NCBI RefSeq assembly: GCF_003003885.1
Contig: NZ_PVWN01000015.1
Location: 1-64,000 of the forward strand
DNA from: Chlorogloea sp. CCALA 695
Lineage (GTDB): Bacteria; Cyanobacteriota; Cyanobacteriia; Cyanobacteriales; Chroococcidiopsidaceae
Direction of reading: 5' to 3'
DNA length: 64,000 bases
Position numbers and translations under genes: made by a program. Shown piece by piece: positions 9,371 to 16,824 of this stretch (position 1 is its first letter; each line of letters opens with the position of its first letter). The notes under the pieces were generated by a model, which was given only the letters and a program-made list of their open reading frames with translations, made no database searches and was not told the origin of the DNA.

Positions 9371-10397
9371 CGAAGGGATTATTGCACCTAGTCCTAGTAA
9401 TGAAACTGTCGCCGCCAACCCACATTTGCGCTGGCATCCTTTACGTGGCGAATGGGTAGCTTACGCTAGTCACCGTCAGGGGCGGACTTTTATGCCCCCG
9501 CCTCAGTACAATCCTTTAGCACCTACAACCGACCCTCAGTTTCCTACGGAACTTCCCCAGGGGCGCTATGACATAGCTGTGTTTGATAATCGCTTTCCGT
9601 CCATGATAGTAGAATCGCACAATCCGCCAGCCTCTATTGTCGAGACGTTACCCGCTAATGGGACTTGTGAAGTAGTGGTATTTACTCAAGATCCCGAAAC
9701 TGCTCTTGCCTACTTGGAACTAGATCGGTTAGATTTACTTTTGCAAGTGTGGGGCGATCGCACTTGCAAAGCACCGCCGCAGATTCAGTACGTTTTGCCC
9801 TTTGAAAATCGCGGCGTAGAAGTAGGGGTGACTTTACACCATCCTCACGGGCAAATATACTCATATCCTTTTGTACCACCAGTTCCAGCGCGGATGTTGG
9901 AGTGTCAGTTGGCTTATTACCAGCAGCATCAGAGTTCGTTGTTGCCAGATTTGATTCAAAAGGAAATAGCCGCAAACGAGCGGATTATCTATCTTGATGA
10001 ATATGCGATCGCTTTTGTGCCTGTATGCGCCCGTTACCCTTACGAAGTATGGATTGCGCCCATTGCCCCTGTTGCCACATTTAACGATCTCAGCGCAGAA
10101 CAACGTTTCGCCCTTGCCAAAGCACTTAAAACTGTAACTCTTAAATATGACGGTTTGTGGAATCGCCCTTTTCCTTATTTAATGGCATGGTTTCAAGCGC
10201 CTATTGATGGTAATCCGCATCCAGAATTTCAGTTACACGCTGAGTTTTACCCGCCGCTAAGGACAAAAGATCGGCTCAAGTACCTAGCGGGAACTGAACT
10301 CGCCGCAGGAATGTTTGCTAGTGACACGCTACCAGAAGAGAAGGCAAAGGAACTACAAGCGGTAGTTGTCAATCTTGAAACGCCAGTAAAATTATGA
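9300..10397 (+). CDS. galT: Galactose-1-phosphate uridylyltransferase
   Basis: Predicted 365-residue Leloir enzyme that exchanges UMP between UDP-glucose and galactose-1-phosphate. Visible motifs are RWHPLRGEWVAYASHRQGRT in the N-terminal half, the active-site HPHGQIYSYPF containing the histidine that is uridylylated, and the C-terminal PYLMAWFQAP...FQLHAEFYPP region with further histidines. The gene starts inside the GH2 gene (71-bp overlap). The overlap is credible because a very strong RBS, GGAGGAGG, directly precedes the paired ATGATG at 9300/9303, and the first residues already resemble GalT N-termini (LLKPDGRKLTLYSRSPI). It overlaps the following gene by ATGA. GalK is two genes downstream. 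GalE and GalM are not in the window. Confidence 0.95.
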   Translation: MMYFQELLKPDGRKLTLYSRSPIDEGIIAPSPSNETVAANPHLRWHPLRGEWVAYASHRQGRTFMPPPQYNPLAPTTDPQFPTELPQGRYDIAVFDNRFPSMIVESHNPPASIVETLPANGTCEVVVFTQDPETALAYLELDRLDLLLQVWGDRTCKAPPQIQYVLPFENRGVEVGVTLHHPHGQIYSYPFVPPVPARMLECQLAYYQQHQSSLLPDLIQKEIAANERIIYLDEYAIAFVPVCARYPYEVWIAPIAPVATFNDLSAEQRFALAKALKTVTLKYDGLWNRPFPYLMAWFQAPIDGNPHPEFQLHAEFYPPLRTKDRLKYLAGTELAAGMFASDTLPEEKAKELQAVVVNLETPVKL

Positions 10398-11479
10398 ATG
10401 CTGAAGTTGCTGCCAAACTAGAGTTAATTCGTCAAGTCTTAGTTAGCGCCGAGGTTGCGGGTGTTCGTCTTAAAGGAACAGATTGGTTTGCTTGGGTAAC
10501 GGCGGGTGCTGATAGTGCTGTGCTGCTAACGGTCGAAACGGGAGTAGCAGAAGTATTAGTTACTGCCCAAGATGCTTGGGTATTGACGGATGAAATTGAA
10601 GCGCAACGCTTGCAGGATGAAGAGTTACCCGCAAATTTTCAACTGCACGTCAATCCTTGGGCTGATGGTGCTATGCGCGAAACATTTGTGCGCGAGGCTA
10701 CTAATGGGGGTAAAGTATGTAGCGATCGCCCTACTATTGCTGAAACTGTTTTACCTGACTTACTTGTAAACTATAAACGGGTAATGATGCAGGGCGAACT
10801 AGAACGCTATCGTCAAGTAGGGCGAAAAGCAAGCGCAGCAATGACGGAGGTGTTATCTAATGCCAAGCCTACTTGGACAGAATATCAACTAGCCGGGGCG
10901 GGTGCGGAAGCATTGTGGGCGCGGGGGTTGCATCCAGCTTTGACATTGGTAGCAGGAGAAAGGCGTTTACCTCTGTATCGTCATGCTACTCCTAGTAATG
11001 AGGCAATTTCTCAATCAGCGATGATGGTATTTTGCGCTAGAGGTTACGGCTTGTATGCCAATCTCACAAGGTTTGTGTATTTTGGGAAGAAAGACGAATA
11101 TTCCCAGTTGCACCAACACATCCGAGAAATTGAAGCCCAAGCATTGAACTCGTGCAAACCTGGCGTAGCACTCAACGTAGTTTACCAAGAATTAAAACAA
11201 GCCTATGAACAGCATGGGTATTTGCAAGCTATCCGCGAACACCATCAAGGCGGAACTTGCGGCTATTTAGCTAGAGAAATTGTTGCCAATCCTACTACTT
11301 GCGATACTTTGACAGCAAACATGGCTGTAGCGTGGAATCCAAGTTTACCGGGAGCAAAAATTGAGGATACCTTTGTCATTTTGGCAGATGGCAAGCTAGA
11401 AAATCTCACTTTCGATCCAAATTTTCCTAGTGTAGAAATAGCAGGGAGAATGCGCCCTGTTCCTTTAGAAATTAATTAA
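10394..11479 (+). CDS. M24-fold protein with degenerate metal site, between galT and galK
   Basis: Predicted 361-residue protein with the overall two-domain layout of M24 peptidases (creatinase-like N-terminal domain to about residue 130, pita-bread domain after). Aligned by eye to the intact aminopeptidase at 4346-5665, four of the five metal ligands are replaced: D to A215 (FCARGYG), D to N223 (ANLTRF), H to T288 (HQGGTCGY) and E to N315 (AWNPSLPG). Only E324 (KIEDTF) remains. It is therefore unlikely to be a metallopeptidase. It is coupled to galT by an ATGA overlap and ends 3 bp before galK, so it is made with the Leloir enzymes. Creatinase shows that this fold can catalyse non-peptidase reactions without metals. 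A role in sugar or glycoside metabolism, or as a non-enzymatic partner, is inference. Confidence 0.85.
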   Translation: MNAEVAAKLELIRQVLVSAEVAGVRLKGTDWFAWVTAGADSAVLLTVETGVAEVLVTAQDAWVLTDEIEAQRLQDEELPANFQLHVNPWADGAMRETFVREATNGGKVCSDRPTIAETVLPDLLVNYKRVMMQGELERYRQVGRKASAAMTEVLSNAKPTWTEYQLAGAGAEALWARGLHPALTLVAGERRLPLYRHATPSNEAISQSAMMVFCARGYGLYANLTRFVYFGKKDEYSQLHQHIREIEAQALNSCKPGVALNVVYQELKQAYEQHGYLQAIREHHQGGTCGYLAREIVANPTTCDTLTANMAVAWNPSLPGAKIEDTFVILADGKLENLTFDPNFPSVEIAGRMRPVPLEIN

Positions 11480-11482
11480 GTT

Positions 11483-12547
11483 ATGAATTTTCAACAAATA
11501 TTTGGGACAACGCCAGAAGTTGAAGCCACCGCACCAGGACGAGTAAATCTGCTGGGCGAACACACTGATTATAATGATGGGTTTGTATTGCCTATTGCTA
11601 TACCCCAACGCACAAAAGTAGAGCTAGGTTTGAGCCAAGATACCCAATACCATTTTTATTCTCAAGAATTAGAGGAAATGGTAAGTGTTGCTAGTAAAAG
11701 TCTTACTCCTGAAGGATTTGCAAGTTATATATTTGGCTGCATCCAACTTTTAGCAAAACAAGGCTACAAAATCCCGGCTATAAACCTGTACGTCACTTCT
11801 ACTGTACCAATCGGTGTAGGCTTATCTAGCAGCGCGGCTTTAGAAGTTGCAACCCTAAAAGGATTACGCAGTCTGCTTAATCTCCCGATTGATGATGTTC
11901 AAATTGCCCAAATCGGACAACAAGCAGAAATTCAGTATGCGGGGTTAAATTGCGGCATTATGGATCAAATGGCATCTAGTCTAGCTGGTACTCATTCGAT
12001 GCTATTTCTAGACACTCGCACCCTCGAACGTCGCACCCTGGAATTACCCGCAGGCGGAGAGATTTTAGTAATAGATAGTGGTGTAAATCACGCTCTAGCA
12101 GCAGGTAGCGGCTACAATCAACGTCGGGTCGAGTGCGAGGAGGCGGCGCGGCTTTTGGGAGTAAAAGCGCTGAGAGATATTACTAATCCCCAAGTTGCTC
12201 AATCATTGCCCGAACCACTTTGTCGCCGCGCTCGTCATGTAATTACGGAAAATAACCGCGTACTAGAGGCGATTTCTGGAATCTCTATCAGCCGCTTTGG
12301 CGAACTGATGAATGCTTCTCACGCTAGTCAACGCGATGATTATGAGGTGTCTGTACCTGCCGTAGATGCCTTGGCAGACATTTTACAAAGAACTCCGGCT
12401 GTATATGGCGCTCGTTTAACTGGTGGCGGTTTTGGTGGTGCTTGTGTTGCTTTGATAGCAGAGGGAAAAAGTGCGATCGCAACCGATGTCCTCAGACAGT
12501 ACAACGAATTAGGTTATAGCGGACAAGTGTTAGTTGCTGCTAAGTAA
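11483..12547 (+). CDS. galK: Galactokinase (GHMP kinase)
   Basis: Predicted 354-residue GHMP-family kinase that phosphorylates alpha-D-galactose at C1. Motif 1 is APGRVNLLGEHTDYNDGFVL, the galactokinase signature. Motif 2 is VPIGVGLSSSAALEVA, the phosphate-binding loop. Motif 3 is LTGGGFGGACVALI. A catalytic aspartate lies in CGIMDQMASS. Length is normal for bacterial GalK. It is the last gene of the rightward unit, only 3 bp after the degenerate M24 gene with a weak RBS, which suggests translational coupling. No clear hairpin terminator is present in the 57 bp before the convergent GH43 gene. Confidence 0.96.
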   Translation: MNFQQIFGTTPEVEATAPGRVNLLGEHTDYNDGFVLPIAIPQRTKVELGLSQDTQYHFYSQELEEMVSVASKSLTPEGFASYIFGCIQLLAKQGYKIPAINLYVTSTVPIGVGLSSSAALEVATLKGLRSLLNLPIDDVQIAQIGQQAEIQYAGLNCGIMDQMASSLAGTHSMLFLDTRTLERRTLELPAGGEILVIDSGVNHALAAGSGYNQRRVECEEAARLLGVKALRDITNPQVAQSLPEPLCRRARHVITENNRVLEAISGISISRFGELMNASHASQRDDYEVSVPAVDALADILQRTPAVYGARLTGGGFGGACVALIAEGKSAIATDVLRQYNELGYSGQVLVAAK

Positions 12548-12604
12548 AGTTGTGTATATATATGGTGTAATTACTGATTCTGGTTTTTGTTTGATTACTT
12601 CTGG

Positions 12605-13591
12605 CTACCCTGATATTTGTTGTTGTGTCCAGGTCGGTCCCTGGCAGCGAGGACCTTCTTCTGTCCAGAGCAACCGATCGATGCACATCCGGCGTGCCTT
12701 CATTTCCTTATCCCAGGCATGATAGATCATATAGTCCTGACCATCAAGGCTCACTGCCATCGAATTATGTCCAGGACCTAATACGTAGCCAGAAATTGAG
12801 CGCAGCACTCGCGGTCCCGATTGGTTTCCGGCATCGGAATAGGGACCCATCACCTGCTCGGCAACTCCATAATCAACCCCGTAACTCTCCGTTTCCCAAC
12901 GCCCACCACTGTAAAAGCAGTAGTATCGGTTTTCGTGTTTGCGAATACAGGGTCCTTCTAAGGTATGCCAATCGTAGACAGCACCATACATGGGACGATT
13001 AGCTAAAAACCTTTGCCAATCATGCTTAGCACGTAAAACAACTCTAGTTTCCCCCGCTAATTTCGTCATCGTCAGCAGACGATCTACTACCAGTGCCGTT
13101 CCTGCCCGAACCCCATCTTCGGTATTCAAGAAATCCTGGGCGTAGAAAAGATACCACTGCCCGTCATCGTCCTGGAAAGGGCTAGGATCGATCGCAAACG
13201 GACAAGTTTCGGGATCGACCAATGGCTCACCCACATCCTGATACGGGCCTAAAGGTTCAAGACTACTGGCAACCCGTAGCTGATGGTTTTTATCCTCATG
13301 CCCAACGGAATAGTAAAGGTAGAAAGTACCATCGTGGTAAGCAATTTCCGGGGCCCAAAAGTTATCTCCCAGTGCAGGATCGGGACGCAGCAAAGCGTTT
13401 CCGGCAAACTGCCAGTTGAATAAATCATCCGACTTTAGCAGGGGAAAGACTCGCTGCTCGTGGCTCTCATCTACCTGCCCTGCGGCTTCTGCTGTACCTG
13501 TCCCGATTGCGTAATAGACACCCTGATGCTGCCAAACAAAGGGATCGGCAAAGTAATCTGGATAAACTGGATTAGTATAATGTGTTGACAT
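12605..13591 (-). CDS. Glycoside hydrolase family 43
   Basis: Predicted 328-residue five-bladed beta-propeller glycosidase. The catalytic base aspartate is at residue 16 (YFADPFVW). The pKa-modulating aspartate sits in AIDPSPFQDDDG, and the acid glutamate is expected in LEGPCIRKHENRYY. The C-terminal GPGHNSMAVSLDGQDYMIYH stretch is typical of single-domain GH43 proteins annotated as arabinanases, xylosidases or arabinofuranosidases. No signal peptide is seen. I choose ATG at 13591 because it overlaps the stop of the upstream dioxygenase gene as TGATG, a classic re-initiation junction; a TTG one codon earlier is the alternative. Given the nearby UDP-galactopyranose mutase, a furanoside substrate such as arabinofuranose or galactofuranose is attractive but not shown. 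Confidence 0.9.
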   Translation of the reverse strand: MSTHYTNPVYPDYFADPFVWQHQGVYYAIGTGTAEAAGQVDESHEQRVFPLLKSDDLFNWQFAGNALLRPDPALGDNFWAPEIAYHDGTFYLYYSVGHEDKNHQLRVASSLEPLGPYQDVGEPLVDPETCPFAIDPSPFQDDDGQWYLFYAQDFLNTEDGVRAGTALVVDRLLTMTKLAGETRVVLRAKHDWQRFLANRPMYGAVYDWHTLEGPCIRKHENRYYCFYSGGRWETESYGVDYGVAEQVMGPYSDAGNQSGPRVLRSISGYVLGPGHNSMAVSLDGQDYMIYHAWDKEMKARRMCIDRLLWTEEGPRCQGPTWTQQQISG

Positions 13592-14397
13592 CAATACTGG
13601 AAGTTGACGTAGGTTTCTGTTGCCTCATTGGGCAACTGCTCCACGGTTTGACACCGAAGTAACTGCTGAAGTTCAGGCGATAAGCCATTATAGTAATCCT
13701 GCTCAAGAGTTAAATCTACCTTGTGGGTATGAAGCCAGTGCATGACGTAACCCATCACAATCATCGGGCGTGGCTGCGGTGTGCGGTTAGGGGTTCCTCG
13801 ATGCAGTGCTAGGGGCGATCGCACCATCACATCTCCAGGCTGCATTAAAAACTGCTCCATGGCAATTTCCCCTGCCCCAATTTTGACTAATCCCTCCTCA
13901 CGTTGCATTAGGTGAGTTCCTCGCGCCATCTCAAACGGGCTATTTTCAGCAGTCACTTCTACCAAGGGAAAATTAACTGCTAGGGCATAGAGCGGCGTGA
14001 CAATGCGATCGCAAAACAATGGACGGAAATCACGATGGATTTCCTGATACTGGGATCCTTGCATGGGGATGTCTACCCCTAGCTGAACTAGCTTGTATTC
14101 TTGATAAAATACGCGATTGAGTACGCCCAAAATGGTCGGGTTGGCAAACACTGCCGGATTATTAAAGGGAGCCACCCAAGGCATTGTGACATAGCCGCGA
14201 GCAGTCCCTCTGGGAGCTACTCCACCTGGCCTGTGCAACCGCTCTTGAAATAAAGCATCAAAAGAAGTCGCCCAATCTTCAATCAGTTTTCGCTCAAATA
14301 GTCCGTGAATTACACAAATTCCGTCTCGATTTAGCTCTTCTGCAAACCGATCTAAATCAACTTCTGTAAAGTTTGCAGTACCTAGACTATGAACCAT
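13591..14397 (-). CDS. Phytanoyl-CoA dioxygenase (PhyH) family protein
   Basis: Predicted 268-residue Fe(II)/2-oxoglutarate oxygenase. The iron triad is visible as the H-x-D of EIHRDFRPLF plus the distal histidine of LALHRGTPNRTP; the arginine in the PQPRPMIV stretch is the likely 2-oxoglutarate anchor. Length is usual for bacterial PhyH proteins. The gene is translationally coupled to the GH43 gene (TGATG junction, 1-nt overlap), so the two products probably serve one pathway. Family substrates range from phytanoyl-CoA to halogenated and sugar-like molecules. A perfect 13-bp inverted repeat lies just upstream (14428-14464) and may control the pair. The substrate is unknown. Confidence 0.88.
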   Translation of the reverse strand: MVHSLGTANFTEVDLDRFAEELNRDGICVIHGLFERKLIEDWATSFDALFQERLHRPGGVAPRGTARGYVTMPWVAPFNNPAVFANPTILGVLNRVFYQEYKLVQLGVDIPMQGSQYQEIHRDFRPLFCDRIVTPLYALAVNFPLVEVTAENSPFEMARGTHLMQREEGLVKIGAGEIAMEQFLMQPGDVMVRSPLALHRGTPNRTPQPRPMIVMGYVMHWLHTHKVDLTLEQDYYNGLSPELQQLLRCQTVEQLPNEATETYVNFQY

Positions 14398-14427
14398 CTT
14401 GCTGCCTGCTCCAATTTGGAATCTTGG

Positions 14428-14464
14428 GGCTACATTTTGCTTTTTACTAGGGCAAAATGTAGCC
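14428..14464. promoter_or_regulatory. Perfect 13-bp inverted repeat upstream of the PhyH-GH43 pair
   Basis: GGCTACATTTTGC (14428-14440) and its exact reverse complement (14452-14464) are separated by 11 bases. It lies 31 bp upstream of the PhyH start and 100 bp downstream of the GH1-RmlD stop, all transcribed leftward. A terminator for the upstream gene is possible, but no U-run follows on the leftward strand. An operator or attenuator for PhyH-GH43 fits equally well. Confidence 0.6.
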
Positions 14465-14563
14465 TAATGTACTATCTCTATTTTCCCCAAATTTAGACAC
14501 AAAATAGCACTCTGCGTGTCAACTCTTTAAAAATTTCAATTTCTTTTAGTAGCTTAACAGAAG

Positions 14564-16756
14564 CTACTCAAGCGCTCTTTGCTGGAGATAACGAGCGATC
14601 GCATTATCAAGTACAGGCATTAATAAGCCTCGATTGCTGCCAAGTACGCTATAAGTAGGGCGTTGAGCCATAAGTCCAAGTTCTTGTGTAGGACGAGTAA
14701 TTATTTTACTTGTATCTACACCAGCCTGTTTTGCGGCTAAGATTGCTAAATCTGCCCAAGAAACCGCCCCAAGATTGGCTAAATGCCATAACCCACACTC
14801 GCCATCAATAAATAAATCTAAGCTGGCGTGAACTAAATCGGGAACGTAGGTAGGCGAAACAATGTCATCGGCAGCAATAAAAGTTTTCCCCGCCGCTAAC
14901 TCGCGCAATGCTATGGTGACGAAGTTGTAGTCATCCCAAGGGCTGAAAAATGCACTGGTGCGGACTACTAGCGATGCAGGATTGTTTGTTAAAACTTTCT
15001 CCTCAGCGATTACTTTACTGCGCCCGTACACATTTAAAGGTGCAACAGTATCGCTTTCGGTGTAAGGAGTCGATAAACTGCCATCAAATACTAAGTCTGA
15101 AGAAAATGTCAGCAAGGGAATTTCTCGCTTGGCACAAGCAGCAGCAAGAATTGCTGCCCCTTCAGCGTTTGCAAGCAAACAAGCATCTACTTCGCGTTCA
15201 GCATCGTCTACGCGGACATATCCAGCAGCATTAACAACTGCCCAAGGATTAATTTCGCTCAAAGCCGCGTCTACCGATGCAGGGTTAGTAATATCTATCT
15301 GTTGACGCGATAGCAAGCGATACAAAATACCCCGCTCGTCGCACAACCTGGCAAAAGCTTGTCCTAGCGTTCCTGTGGCTCCCACTATAGCCACTGGCTT
15401 CGGTATTAGTGAGGAGCGAATATTTTTGTTTGGTGCTTGCTCTAAAATGCAACTTACAGGCGGGTACAATAACCGCTCTTGCCGATGCCACCAGCCCGGT
15501 GTAGCTAGTAATGGATGGTTTGGTTCAATGCCTTGGGCTAAATCTGCGATCGCCCGTGCCAGGGCTGTAGGACGTGGATGAGGCGATCGCAAATCAAATA
15601 CACCTGGTTCGTAATATCCATCAAAGCGCGTCAGCAAGCTATTCCAATCGTATGCACCTAAAAGCGACCAAGCAGTAATAGCGCGTACATCTACACCTTT
15701 TTGCCTTTGCTCGTTTGCTAAATGCCAAACCTCATATAACCACCGCAATTGTTCTTCACGGGTGCAGCCAAGATGTACCTCAGTTACAGCCAATGGCAAC
15801 CTGTAGCGCTGCCACGCAGATTGTAGCAATGTACCTACTCCTGCCGTACCTTCAGCGCAAACTCTAACAGCCTCTACATCTGCGTATGCCTGCTTTCCGT
15901 TGCCGCCATGAGCCGATTTTGGGTAGCGCTCTAAACGTTCGTCTATAAAGCGATCGCTTGTTAGGTAATGATTAATCCCCATAATATCGGGGGGACAAGG
16001 ATTGTCTAAAAACCAATTTAGTTCATCTTCTGTAATGCCAGCCGAACGTAAGTAATCCCAGGTTGGGCGATCGCAATTCAATCGTCCGCACAGCAAATCA
16101 AAACTCAACCAACGCCGTTCGTTTTCTAGTTCTGCTTGATACGCTAATAAAGGTGTACTAAAAACATGACCCAAATCGTCAGTTTGCACCAATTGGGCGC
16201 TGGGGTTGACTTCCCGGATTGCTTGCATCGATAGAGTGATCGCGCGGCACTGATTTAGCAAAACACGGGCAAAAGTTAAGTCGTCCGTGCCGTGAGGATA
16301 CCAGTGTCCGTACAAACCGCTAAATCGGGCTGTAGTCAGAGGTTCGTTTACAGGCGTGTAATGACTTATCCAAGGGTAGCGCTGTGCAACCATCCCGGCA
16401 AAAGTAGCTAGTTTTTCTGGAAATGCCGGATCGACCAAGCTAGTATATCTAGGGCCGCTACCGTGATGGACTAAACCGACAATCGGACGCATACCCAATT
16501 CTTGCAGCTTCTTTAGCCGTTCGTCCGCCCACAACCAATTAGGTTCATCTAAGCTATCAGGTGCAGTCCGCTCCCACAGTACAGGGTAACGTATGGCACT
16601 TATCCCCAGTTCGGCAAATAAGTCTAGGTCTTCTAGGCGCGTAGCATGACCATTGCGCTCTAACTGGTCGCTATATTCGTCACCTACTCGATTAACTGTA
16701 CACTCCACACCAGCCCAAATTTCCAAAGGCGGAGTAATTAACGACTTTGAACTCAT
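14564..16756 (-). CDS. Fusion: GH1-type glycosidase domain + dTDP-4-dehydrorhamnose reductase (RmlD) domain
   Basis: Predicted 730-residue two-domain protein. Residues 1 to about 420 are a GH1-like TIM barrel: the acid/base is E138 in the TPVNEP motif and the putative nucleophile is E326 in LAVTEVHLG (the usual TENG is altered). Residues about 450-730 are an RmlD-type short-chain reductase: VAIVGATGTLGQAF is the NAD(P)-binding loop, DITNPASVDAAL and VVNAAGYVRVDDAE are typical, and YGRSK gives the catalytic Tyr-xxx-Lys. RmlD makes dTDP-L-rhamnose in the cytoplasm. The GH1 half may hydrolyse, transfer or merely bind glycosides. It is the gene after the glycosyltransferase-UGM fusion (68 bp gap, same strand), placing it in nucleotide-sugar and glycan synthesis. 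No frameshift or linker stop is seen, so the fusion looks genuine. Confidence 0.9.
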   Translation of the reverse strand: MSSKSLITPPLEIWAGVECTVNRVGDEYSDQLERNGHATRLEDLDLFAELGISAIRYPVLWERTAPDSLDEPNWLWADERLKKLQELGMRPIVGLVHHGSGPRYTSLVDPAFPEKLATFAGMVAQRYPWISHYTPVNEPLTTARFSGLYGHWYPHGTDDLTFARVLLNQCRAITLSMQAIREVNPSAQLVQTDDLGHVFSTPLLAYQAELENERRWLSFDLLCGRLNCDRPTWDYLRSAGITEDELNWFLDNPCPPDIMGINHYLTSDRFIDERLERYPKSAHGGNGKQAYADVEAVRVCAEGTAGVGTLLQSAWQRYRLPLAVTEVHLGCTREEQLRWLYEVWHLANEQRQKGVDVRAITAWSLLGAYDWNSLLTRFDGYYEPGVFDLRSPHPRPTALARAIADLAQGIEPNHPLLATPGWWHRQERLLYPPVSCILEQAPNKNIRSSLIPKPVAIVGATGTLGQAFARLCDERGILYRLLSRQQIDITNPASVDAALSEINPWAVVNAAGYVRVDDAEREVDACLLANAEGAAILAAACAKREIPLLTFSSDLVFDGSLSTPYTESDTVAPLNVYGRSKVIAEEKVLTNNPASLVVRTSAFFSPWDDYNFVTIALRELAAGKTFIAADDIVSPTYVPDLVHASLDLFIDGECGLWHLANLGAVSWADLAILAAKQAGVDTSKIITRPTQELGLMAQRPTYSVLGSNRGLLMPVLDNAIARYLQQRALE

Positions 16757-16824
16757 CGATATCCTCTTATTTACAAAAATCGGTTAAAGGGTTGCTTCAA
16801 ATCCTCTAACCTTTCCCTTTCTCT

